From an uncultured Erythrobacter sp. (GTDB lineage Bacteria > Pseudomonadota > Alphaproteobacteria > Sphingomonadales > Sphingomonadaceae): a stretch of 64,000 nt of DNA. The position numbers were made by a program, and so were the translations under genes. Positions 10,355 through 18,473 of this stretch are shown piece after piece; position 1 is the first letter of the stretch, and each line of letters opens with the position of its first letter. The notes beneath the pieces are model-generated. The model had not been told where the DNA came from and did no database searches. It saw only the letters and a program-made list of their open reading frames with translations. The stretch lies in NCBI GenBank assembly GCA_947495555.1, contig CANLZI010000002.1:248001-312000 (forward strand), written 5' to 3'.

Positions 10355-11641
10355 ATGAACGCTCCTTGGAAATCAGGCATGCCTGGCAATCGCGATCCAT
10401 TCGCCGCCTATATCTGCGACGACAACGCGCTGGACGTCTTGCGTCCTGTGGTCATCGAATTGGGATGGCAGCCGGAGAAGTGCAACAAAGGTGGATTGCG
10501 CAACGCTGTTCAGTCTTTGTCTGTCAGCGCCAGCCCGAACATTCTTATGGTCGATCTGTCAGAAAGCGGTGATCCGCTGAACGATATCAACGCTTTGGCT
10601 GAGGTTTGCGAACCCGGCACAGTGGTGATCGCGATCGGTCAGGTCAACGATGTGCGCTTATATCGCGATCTGTTGGCCAGCGGCATTCACGATTATCTGC
10701 TGAAGCCACTTTCGGCCAGCCAGGTACGCGATTCACTGAACCAGGCTCAAGCTGTCTTTACAGCTCCTAAGCCCGGCGAAGCAGAAGCGGTCAAGCGCCA
10801 CATTTCCACCGCAGTTGTGGGAACACGCGGAGGTGTTGGCGCCTCTACCTTGGCAACGTCGCTGGCATGGTTGTTCAGTCAAGAGCACCAGCTGCCAACG
10901 GCATTGCTTGATCTGGACGTACATTTCGGAACGGGTGCCTTGGCACTCGATCTGGAACCAGGCCGCGGTTTGACCGATGCGATTGACAATCCAAGCCGGA
11001 TTGATGGTCTGTTCATCGAACGCGCCATGATCCGCGCCAATGATAATCTGTCGATTCTGTCCGCAGAGGCACCGATCAACGCACCGCTGATGACAGATGG
11101 TTCGGCCTTCGTTCAACTGGAGGAAGAATTCCGCCAGGCGTTCGAAATGACCATGATCGATCTGCCACGCAACATGCTGATCAACTTCCCCCACTTGCTG
11201 GCAGACGTGAATTTGGTGTTGCTGGAGACGGAAATGACGCTGGCATCCGCCCGCGACACCATCCGCATCCTGTCTTGGCTGAAAACCAACGCGGCTCATG
11301 CCCATCCTATGGTCATTGCCAACAAGGTTCAGTCCGGCGTGACAGAGATCAGCAAGTCTGACTTTGAAGCCTCGATCGAACGCAAGATCGACTTCACAAT
11401 CCCCTACGATGTGAAAGCTGCTTCTAATGCGGCCAAGCTGGGTCAGGTGTTTGTTGAAGCCAATCGTTCGGCCAAGGCAACCTCTGTTATCAAGCAGATC
11501 GCAGACCGGATCGTCGGTTCCAGCGAAGAAGATCTTGCAGCTGAAGAGCCAGAGAAGAAGTCTCTGCTCGGCACGTTCGATCTGAAATCGTTGCTGGCGA
11601 AAAAGGGCAAGAATGCCCCGGTTAGCGAACCAGCAGAATAA
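10355..11641 (+). CDS. cpaE: Pilus assembly protein CpaE/TadZ (REC-like + MinD-like ATPase)
   Basis: Receiver-like N-terminus; deviant Walker A GTRGGVGASTLATSLAWLFS; DLDVHFGTGALALDLEPGRGLTDAI. Confidence 0.93.
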   Translation: MNAPWKSGMPGNRDPFAAYICDDNALDVLRPVVIELGWQPEKCNKGGLRNAVQSLSVSASPNILMVDLSESGDPLNDINALAEVCEPGTVVIAIGQVNDVRLYRDLLASGIHDYLLKPLSASQVRDSLNQAQAVFTAPKPGEAEAVKRHISTAVVGTRGGVGASTLATSLAWLFSQEHQLPTALLDLDVHFGTGALALDLEPGRGLTDAIDNPSRIDGLFIERAMIRANDNLSILSAEAPINAPLMTDGSAFVQLEEEFRQAFEMTMIDLPRNMLINFPHLLADVNLVLLETEMTLASARDTIRILSWLKTNAAHAHPMVIANKVQSGVTEISKSDFEASIERKIDFTIPYDVKAASNAAKLGQVFVEANRSAKATSVIKQIADRIVGSSEEDLAAEEPEKKSLLGTFDLKSLLAKKGKNAPVSEPAE

Positions 11642-11750
11642 TATTGGTTAGGTGGGTTGCACATAGGGTTTCGGGGGCTGTCTTGGCCAATCGGTTAAGC
11701 GCCTCCGCTACCACTAACCTGAATTTGATAGGGAAAGGCGGGACAATCAC

Positions 11751-12722
11751 ATGAGCATTCTTCAGCTCTTGTTGCTTGGCGGCGTAGTGATGGCAGTACT
11801 TGTGGGCGGCTATATGCTGTACGCGATGCCGTCGGCTGCAAAATCAAGTCAACGCCGCCTGGATGCGGTCCGCTATCGGCACTCCGAAAGCACCGACACC
11901 AAGGTTGAATCGCAACTGAAAAAGGCGATCGCTGCGCGTAAACCAAAAGCGCACAAGATTGCTGGTTCTGGTTCGCGCGTTGAGGCTTTGGCAGTGCGTT
12001 TGGATCGCACCGGCAAAGGCTGGACCTTGTCGCAGTATCTCTATGCAACGCTGGGTGTTGCACTGTTTATCACCGTTATCATGTTCCTGCGGAGCGGGGC
12101 CTTGATGATGTCATTGGCAGTGGGTTTGTTCGTGGGCGCTGGCCTGCCGCATATGGTGGTCAACTTCTTCATCAAGCGGCGGACCAACCAGTTCAACGGG
12201 AAATTCCCTGACGGCATCGAGCTGTTGGTGCGGGGCCTGCGTTCTGGTCTTCCGGTAACCGAGACCTTGGGCATTGTTGCCCAAGAAGTTCCCGGCCCAG
12301 TAGGCGAAGAGTTCAAAGGCATCGTCGAACGGATTAAGATTGGCCGCACGATGGAGGAATCGCTTCAGGAAACAGCCGACCGGCTGGGCATCCCGGAGTT
12401 TAACTTCTTCTGCATCACCTTGGCGATCCAACGCGAGACCGGCGGTAACTTGGCCGAAACATTGTCAAACCTTGCCGATGTTCTGCGCAAGCGTGCGCAA
12501 ATGAAGCTCAAGATCAAAGCGATGAGCTCTGAATCAAAAGCGTCAGCCTATATCGTGGGTTCATTGCCCTTCATCGTCTTCATCATGATCTTCTCGATCA
12601 ACCCAGAATATATTGGCGGCTTCTTCACCGATGACCGACTGATTGTTGCCGGGCTTGGCGGGCTGGTGTGGATGTCGATCGGCGGCTTTATCATGGCCAA
12701 AATGGTCAGTTTTGAGATCTAA
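11751..12722 (+). CDS. tadB: Type II secretion F family protein TadB
   Basis: LPVTETLGIVAQEVPGPVGEEFKGIVERIKIGRTMEESLQETADRLGIPEFNFFCITLAIQRETGGNLAETLSNLADVLR. Confidence 0.94.
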   Translation: MSILQLLLLGGVVMAVLVGGYMLYAMPSAAKSSQRRLDAVRYRHSESTDTKVESQLKKAIAARKPKAHKIAGSGSRVEALAVRLDRTGKGWTLSQYLYATLGVALFITVIMFLRSGALMMSLAVGLFVGAGLPHMVVNFFIKRRTNQFNGKFPDGIELLVRGLRSGLPVTETLGIVAQEVPGPVGEEFKGIVERIKIGRTMEESLQETADRLGIPEFNFFCITLAIQRETGGNLAETLSNLADVLRKRAQMKLKIKAMSSESKASAYIVGSLPFIVFIMIFSINPEYIGGFFTDDRLIVAGLGGLVWMSIGGFIMAKMVSFEI

Positions 12723-12739
12723 GAGAGGGAACGGAAACA

Positions 12740-13735
12740 ATGCTAAATAACCCTCCTGGACCGACACTTCTCGGCTTTGATGTTATCCTTGTTGGAACGA
12801 TCCTAGCCGGGATTGCCACTCTGGCTGTGATGTTTGCCATCTATGCTGCGGTGACCGTCAGAGACCCGATGGCGAAACGCGTTCAGTCTCTGAACGAGCG
12901 CCGTGAAGAATTAAAAGCGGGCATCATCACATCGAGCGCCAAAAAGCGCGTCAGCCTGGTTCGCAAGACGGACAAGACGGACAAGATGAAAGAGCGCTTG
13001 GAGGGCATGAAAGTCCTTCAGCAAAGCCAGATCGAAGCCATTCAGCAAAAACTGGCGCATGCCGGCTATCGCAATAAAGAACTGGCTGTTCTGGTGATTG
13101 GTGCGCGTATCGTGCTGCCTATCGTATTGGGCTTCACTGCGTTCATGCTGCTCTACGTCGTGGAGATTTATCCTGATTGGCAGATGAAGAAGGTTATGGC
13201 TTTGTCCGCGGCCGTTTTCCTCGGCTACAAAGGTCCGGAAATCTTCCTCGCGAACAAGGCCAGCAAACGCACGACCGAAATCCGCAAGGGTTTGCCCGAC
13301 GCACTCGACCTGTTGGTCATCTGTGCAGAGGCTGGACTGACGGTGGATGCTGCCTTTAACCGGGTCGCCAAGGAATTGGGCCGCGCTTATCCCGAGTTGG
13401 GCGACGAATTCGCTCTGACCGCGATTGAGTTGTCCTTCCTCAGCGAGCGTCGGATGGCGTTTAACAATTTGGCCTATCGAGTCGATCTGGAATCGGTTCG
13501 CGGCGTGGTCACCACCATGGTTCAAACCGAACGCTATGGTACTCCACTGGCATCCGCATTGCGCGTATTGTCGGCTGAATTCCGTAACGAGCGCATGATG
13601 CGAGCTGAAGAAAAGGCTGCGCGCCTTCCGGCTATCATGACCATTCCGCTCATCCTGTTCATTCTGCCCGTGCTGTTCATCGTGATCCTTGGACCGGCAG
13701 CTTGTTCGATCTCGGATTCCTTCATCAGCAAATAA
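12740..13735 (+). CDS. tadC: Type II secretion F family protein TadC
   Basis: GLPDALDLLVICAEAGLTVDAAFNRVAKELGRAYPELGDEFALTAIELSFLSERRMAFNNLAYRVDLESVRGVVTTMVQTERYGTPLASALR. Confidence 0.94.
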   Translation: MLNNPPGPTLLGFDVILVGTILAGIATLAVMFAIYAAVTVRDPMAKRVQSLNERREELKAGIITSSAKKRVSLVRKTDKTDKMKERLEGMKVLQQSQIEAIQQKLAHAGYRNKELAVLVIGARIVLPIVLGFTAFMLLYVVEIYPDWQMKKVMALSAAVFLGYKGPEIFLANKASKRTTEIRKGLPDALDLLVICAEAGLTVDAAFNRVAKELGRAYPELGDEFALTAIELSFLSERRMAFNNLAYRVDLESVRGVVTTMVQTERYGTPLASALRVLSAEFRNERMMRAEEKAARLPAIMTIPLILFILPVLFIVILGPAACSISDSFISK

Positions 13736-13772
13736 GGAATTTGAGGAGCAAAAGCCCAACAGATTTGGGTGC

Positions 13773-13796
13773 AGAGCCTGATGGGGGTTAGGCTCT
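13773..13796 (+). terminator. Hairpin after tadC (AGAGCCT-N10-AGGCTCT)
   Basis: 7-bp inverted repeat downstream of tadC; weak T-tract. Confidence 0.35.
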
Positions 13797-13819
13797 TGCA
13801 ATCGGAGGCCCGCTTCGCG

Positions 13820-14302
13820 TCAATCGCGCGAGGTGGGCCCCTTTGTATCTGTATTGTTGAAAATCCGCTTCAGCATGGCTTTGAATTGAGCCTGCTCTTG
13901 CGCTGACAGAGCAGCGAAAATGTCTCGCTCCATTTGCTCCACCATGGGCATTACCTCTTGATGGATGGCCTTGCCTTCCTCGGTCAGCTCCAACAGATGA
14001 GAGCGACCATCATGCGCGTTAGGTTTGCGCTTCAGCAATTCGCGTTCTTCCAGAACCTTGCTCGCGCGATTGACCGCAACCTTGTCCATCAAAGTCGCCT
14101 GGGTCAGGTCGCGCTGAGTGGCTGCGCCCGCATCCCCCAGCACCGCAATCACGCGCCATTCTGTGATCTTTAAACCAAACCGCGCGCGATAGCGTTGTGC
14201 GATCATGCTGCTGACAGCGTTCGATGTTACAGACAGTTGATAGGGTAGAAAGTCAGCCAGCCGTCCAAGGGTAGCACCGGATTGGTTTTGATCGTCGTCC
14301 AT
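13820..14302 (-). CDS. MarR family transcriptional regulator
   Basis: LKITEWRVIAVLGDAGAATQRDLTQATLMDKVAVNRASKVLEERELLKRKPNAHDGRSHLLELTEEGKAI: MarR wHTH with DxR wing. Confidence 0.92.
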   Translation of the reverse strand: MDDDQNQSGATLGRLADFLPYQLSVTSNAVSSMIAQRYRARFGLKITEWRVIAVLGDAGAATQRDLTQATLMDKVAVNRASKVLEERELLKRKPNAHDGRSHLLELTEEGKAIHQEVMPMVEQMERDIFAALSAQEQAQFKAMLKRIFNNTDTKGPTSRD

Positions 14303-14378
14303 GCTGGATGGCTTCCCACAATAGTCGCCAGCTTGGCAAGAGCCGGCGACTTTTTGCACCACATTTTAGAACCAATTG

Positions 14379-15251
14379 TCAGCGATATTCAGGCTCGTCC
14401 CACCATGGGTAGAAATCGGGCATGTCCTGGCTCACCTTGTCGGGATAGACTGGTGCGCGCTTTTCTAGGAAGCTGGCGATGCCTTCTTTGGCGTCCCCTG
14501 CCCGCGACATGCGATAGATCGATTTGCTGTCCACCCGGTGCGCCATCATCGGATGTTCGGTGTTGGACAGACGCCACATCATCGCCCTGGTCATCGCTAC
14601 CGAAATGGCTGATGTATTGTCCGCAATCTCGCGCGCTAACGCAACCGCAGCTGGCATCAAATCTTCGGCTGCATGGACCGAGCGGACCAGGCCCGCCTGA
14701 TTTGCCGTGGCAGCATCAAATATGCGCCCAGTATAGCACCATTCCAACGCCTGTTGGATGCCCACTATCTTGGGCAGGAACCAGCTTGAACAGGCCTCAG
14801 GAACGATGCCGCGCCTCGCAAACACAAAGCCATACCGCGCCGTGTCGCTGGCCAGCCTGATATCCATCGCCAATTGCATTGTCGCGCCAACACCAACCGC
14901 CACTCCGTTGCAGGCGCTGATCAGCGGCTTGGTGGATTGGAACAGGCGCAAGGTCAGCTTGCCGCCGCCATCGCGCACCGTCGGGTCAGACAAATCCTCC
15001 ACTTCATTCGGATCGGAGAACACATGCCCTCCACCCTCTGGAGTCAGGTCAGCACCAGCACAAAAGGCACGGTCTCCTGCCCCGGTAAAGATCACCGCAC
15101 GAATGCTGTCATCGGCGTCAATGTCGTCCATCGCATCGCAAATTTCACCTTGCATATGGCGCGTATAGGCATTCATCTTCTCAGGACGGTTCAATGTGAT
15201 CGTTGCGATACCATCGCTCTTGTCGACCAAGATTTGCGTGTAATCGGCCAT
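14379..15251 (-). CDS. Enoyl-CoA hydratase/isomerase family protein
   Basis: GIATITLNRPEKMNAYT, AVIFTGAGDRAFCAGADL, ACNGVAVGVGATMQLAMDIRLASDTARYGFVFARRGIVPE: crotonase fold. Confidence 0.93.
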   Translation of the reverse strand: MADYTQILVDKSDGIATITLNRPEKMNAYTRHMQGEICDAMDDIDADDSIRAVIFTGAGDRAFCAGADLTPEGGGHVFSDPNEVEDLSDPTVRDGGGKLTLRLFQSTKPLISACNGVAVGVGATMQLAMDIRLASDTARYGFVFARRGIVPEACSSWFLPKIVGIQQALEWCYTGRIFDAATANQAGLVRSVHAAEDLMPAAVALAREIADNTSAISVAMTRAMMWRLSNTEHPMMAHRVDSKSIYRMSRAGDAKEGIASFLEKRAPVYPDKVSQDMPDFYPWWDEPEYR

Positions 15252-15401
15252 GTATACCTCCTGAGATGGGTGGCGGGTCTAAAGTCGGATTTGCCGGGAC
15301 ACCTATAACGCCAAGATGGGGGCAATTTCATGTCCATTTTCGATAGGCGCAATCGACAAGGCAAGGGTCGACCAGCCGTCATGGGTTTTAGTTGCTTGCG
15401 A

Positions 15402-15917
15402 TTATGGCGATCGCCATTCCAGAACCACGGTTTCGCTGCCATCGTCTTCTTGTCGTGTCCCAGTTTTGCTCAAACCGGCTTTTTCCAACACCCTTATCGA
15501 CGCGAGATTGGGCGATGCCACGGTCGCGATGAAATGGGTCAGCCCATGGAGGTTCTGGCCATAGTGGATCAACCCGCGCACAAATTCACTCGCCAAGCCC
15601 CTGCCCCATACACCCGGTTGAAAGGCGTATTTGATTTCAGGCTCGGGTTGATTGCCAGGATGCACGATGCCGCCAAAACCGACAACTTCGTTTGTCTGAC
15701 GATCCTCGATCGCGAACATTCCATAACCGCGCTTTTCGTAATTGGTTCGGGTAACACCCATCCAATATTGAGCCTCTTGCGCTGTGATTGGCTGGCCATC
15801 GTCAATCCAACGAGCCACCTCGGCTTGCCCATACAATTGCAGGACGCGCGGCTCGTCGCTCTCAACCCAGCGCCGCACGGCGAGATGTTCGGTCTCGAAT
15901 ACAAACGATCCGCTCAT
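15402..15917 (-). CDS. GNAT family N-acetyltransferase (RimJ/RimL-like)
   Basis: LAVRRWVESDEPRVLQL..., YAFQPGVWGRGLASEFVRGLIHYG, ATVASPNLASIRVLEKAGLSKTG. Confidence 0.9.
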   Translation of the reverse strand: MSGSFVFETEHLAVRRWVESDEPRVLQLYGQAEVARWIDDGQPITAQEAQYWMGVTRTNYEKRGYGMFAIEDRQTNEVVGFGGIVHPGNQPEPEIKYAFQPGVWGRGLASEFVRGLIHYGQNLHGLTHFIATVASPNLASIRVLEKAGLSKTGTRQEDDGSETVVLEWRSP

Positions 15918-15937
15918 TGCAGTGCCCCCAAACGAAA

Positions 15938-15975
15938 TTGCCGCCGCCCGGACATTTCTGCACGAGCGGCGGCAA
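15938..15975. repeat. Inverted repeat TTGCCGCCGC-N18-GCGGCGGCAA
   Basis: Perfect 10-bp arms in the gap between the SDR gene and the GNAT gene. Confidence 0.6.
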
Positions 15976-16017
15976 GTGTAAAGCTTTGACGCGCTAGCCT
16001 AGGCCAGCGCGATGGTC

Positions 16018-16803
16018 TTAGCGTGGAGCCATACGGATGGCGCCGTCCAAGCGGACATCTTCGCCATTGAAATAACCGGTTTCGATCATCGTCATGGCCA
16101 GCTTTGCATATTCTTCAGGGTAACCCAGACGCTTTGGGAATGGGACAGAGGCGGCCAGCGCTTCTTTCACTTGAGGCGGTGCCGCATTCATCAACGGGGT
16201 TTCAAAAATGCCGGGCAGGATGGTGTTCACCCGGATGCCTTCGCGCATCAGATCGCGCGCGATCGGCAAAGTCATGCCAACAACGCCGCCCTTAGATGCA
16301 GAATAAGCGGCTTGGCCCATCTGGCCATCCTCAGCCGCAACCGACGCAGTGTTGACGATCGCACCGCGATTGCCCTCGTCCGACAGTGGATCTGCCGTCA
16401 TCATGCCGGCGGCTGATTTGGCAATACAGCGGAAGGTGCCGATCAGATTGACCTGAATCACAAAGTCAAACGCGGACAATGGGAAATGCTTGATCTCGCC
16501 CGTTTGCTTGTCACGGCTGGCGGTCTTGATCGCATTGCCGATGCCTGCGCAATTGACCAGAATGCGTTCTTGGCCATGCGCTTCGCGCGCTTTGGCAAAG
16601 CCTGCGTCCACATCATCATCGCTTGTCACATTGACCTTGCAAAACACGCCGCCAATGTCGGCGGCAACAGCTGTGCCTTTTTCTTCGTTCATGTCGAAGA
16701 TGGCGACTTTGGCGCCCTTGGCCGCAAGTGCACGAGCAGTGGCCTCTCCAAGGCCGGATGCGCCGCCCGTAACAACTGCGGGGGTGTTAGCTGATACTTC
16801 CAT
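16018..16803 (-). CDS. SDR family NAD(P)-dependent oxidoreductase (3-hydroxyacyl-CoA dehydrogenase type 2-like)
   Basis: [66 protein letters not shown]. Confidence 0.93.
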   Translation of the reverse strand: MEVSANTPAVVTGGASGLGEATARALAAKGAKVAIFDMNEEKGTAVAADIGGVFCKVNVTSDDDVDAGFAKAREAHGQERILVNCAGIGNAIKTASRDKQTGEIKHFPLSAFDFVIQVNLIGTFRCIAKSAAGMMTADPLSDEGNRGAIVNTASVAAEDGQMGQAAYSASKGGVVGMTLPIARDLMREGIRVNTILPGIFETPLMNAAPPQVKEALAASVPFPKRLGYPEEYAKLAMTMIETGYFNGEDVRLDGAIRMAPR

Positions 16804-16830
16804 TATCGTAATTCCTCTTAAGGTATTGAA

Positions 16831-18003
16831 TTAAAGCGCTTCGACGATCGTCACATTGGCTACGCCGCCACCTTCGCACATTGTTTGAAGGCCATATTTT
16901 TTGCCGTGCCGTTTCAGGCCATGGACCAAAGTTGCCATCAGCTTGGTGCCCGATGCGCCCAATGGGTGGCCCAGCGCAATTGCGCCGCCATGCACGTTCA
17001 GCTTTTCAGGATCGGCACCGGTATGCTTCAACCAGGCCATCGGAACAGGGGCAAAAGCCTCGTTCACTTCATACAGATCGATATCGTCGATCTTCATGCC
17101 CGCGCGCTCTAGCGCCTTGTCGGTGGCGAACAGCGGTTCTTCCAGCATGATCACCGGATCACCGGCGGTCACGGTCAAATTGTGAATTCGGGCCATCGGG
17201 GTCAGATTGTGCCGCTTCAAGGTCTCTTCATTGACCACCAGCACAGCCGACGATCCATCGCAGATCTGACTGGCCGAAGCGGCTGTAATCCTGCCTTCGG
17301 GAGCGAGCAATTTCACTCCAGCAATGCCTTCCAGCGTCGCGTCAAACCGAATGCCCTCGTCCACTGTATGCATATCGTCGCCCTCGGGCGTTTCGATGGC
17401 GATCGGCACGATTTCATTTTCAAACGCGCCAGCCTTGGTCGCAGCGATTGCGCGCATATGGCTTTCCAGCGCGAATGCATCGATCTCTTCCTTGGAAAAA
17501 TCGTGCTTCCGGGCGATCATTTCTGCACCCATAAACTGGCTGAACTGCACATTGGGATATTTTTCCTGAACGCCGGGCGACATGTAATTGCCCAGCCCTT
17601 CTTTCATATGCAGTGTCATATTCGACCCCATCGGTACGCGGGTCATGCTTTCCACGCCGCTGGCAATCACAGCATCTTGTGTACCGCTCATCACCGCTTG
17701 GGCTGCAAACTGGATGGCCTGCTGGCTCGAACCGCACTGGCGATCGATTGATACGGCGGGGGTGGATTGCGGCAGCAGCTTGGATGCCAGCACACCCATT
17801 CGTCCGACCTGGCCTGCTTGTTCGCCCGCCTGGCTGACGCAGCCTGTGACAACATCGTCAATCGCCGCCGGGTCAATTCCGCTGCGCTCGACCACGGCGT
17901 CCAGTGACTGGGCGAGAAGATCGACAGGGTGAACCCCGGCAAGGCGGCCACCACGGCGGCCCCCAGCTGTGCGAACGGCTTCAACAATATAGGCTGTGGT
18001 CAT
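16831..18003 (-). CDS. Acetyl-CoA acyltransferase (thiolase)
   Basis: SIDRQCGSSQQAIQFAAQAVMSG active-site Cys region; NVHGGAIALGHPLGASGTKLMATLVH and MCEGGGVANVTIVE C-terminal signatures. Confidence 0.94.
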   Translation of the reverse strand: MTTAYIVEAVRTAGGRRGGRLAGVHPVDLLAQSLDAVVERSGIDPAAIDDVVTGCVSQAGEQAGQVGRMGVLASKLLPQSTPAVSIDRQCGSSQQAIQFAAQAVMSGTQDAVIASGVESMTRVPMGSNMTLHMKEGLGNYMSPGVQEKYPNVQFSQFMGAEMIARKHDFSKEEIDAFALESHMRAIAATKAGAFENEIVPIAIETPEGDDMHTVDEGIRFDATLEGIAGVKLLAPEGRITAASASQICDGSSAVLVVNEETLKRHNLTPMARIHNLTVTAGDPVIMLEEPLFATDKALERAGMKIDDIDLYEVNEAFAPVPMAWLKHTGADPEKLNVHGGAIALGHPLGASGTKLMATLVHGLKRHGKKYGLQTMCEGGGVANVTIVEAL

Positions 18004-18200
18004 GTGCTCAACTCCGGCGAGATAAATTTGGAATTGAGATCGGCCTAGGCATACCTTACGTTTGCGTCAACTTACTCATAGTGGTAACTTCTGATCACGG
18101 TATCGAAATCCACCGGCAAACTTTCAAAAAACACTCGCGCGCTTAAGTCGATTGGCTGAATCGGGACATTGGCCAAAAATCGCCGAAAATTGCCCCAAAA

Positions 18201-18223
18201 TGTAGTGTTGCAGTCACGCTACA
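18201..18223. repeat. Imperfect inverted repeat TGTAGTGT-N7-ACGCTACA upstream of TonB receptor
   Basis: 8-bp arms with one G:T mismatch. Confidence 0.4.
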
Positions 18224-18332
18224 CCATAGCGACCAATTTGTTGCATAGTGCCTAGCTACCTTTCAATCCGACGTCTTATAGGGGTAGTCCACCCTCAGGG
18301 ACTGGCTACTCAGCGGATATTGCGCATTTTTT

Positions 18333-18346
18333 GCGCGATATCGCGC
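18333..18346. repeat. Perfect 14-bp palindrome GCGCGATATCGCGC
   Basis: Read directly in the region upstream of the TonB-dependent receptor gene. Confidence 0.6.
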
Positions 18347-18473
18347 TGTTTTGCTTTCGCCCGATGAACTTGACTGCCGCTCGTTGCTCGCTTTTTCAAA
18401 GTGGTCGCGGGAAGCAGTCGGCAACGCTCTCATCATCTCGGTGATGAGGCAATTCATAAGGGTACTAAACCAA

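Noticed and set aside
12967-12990. Short tandem repeat (AAGACGGAC)n in tadC
   Set aside because: Only two in-frame copies (KTDKTDK); insufficient for a repeat claim.
12911-13801. 296-aa minus-strand ORF antisense to tadC
   Set aside because: Opposite clear TadC; Gln/His-rich shadow translation.
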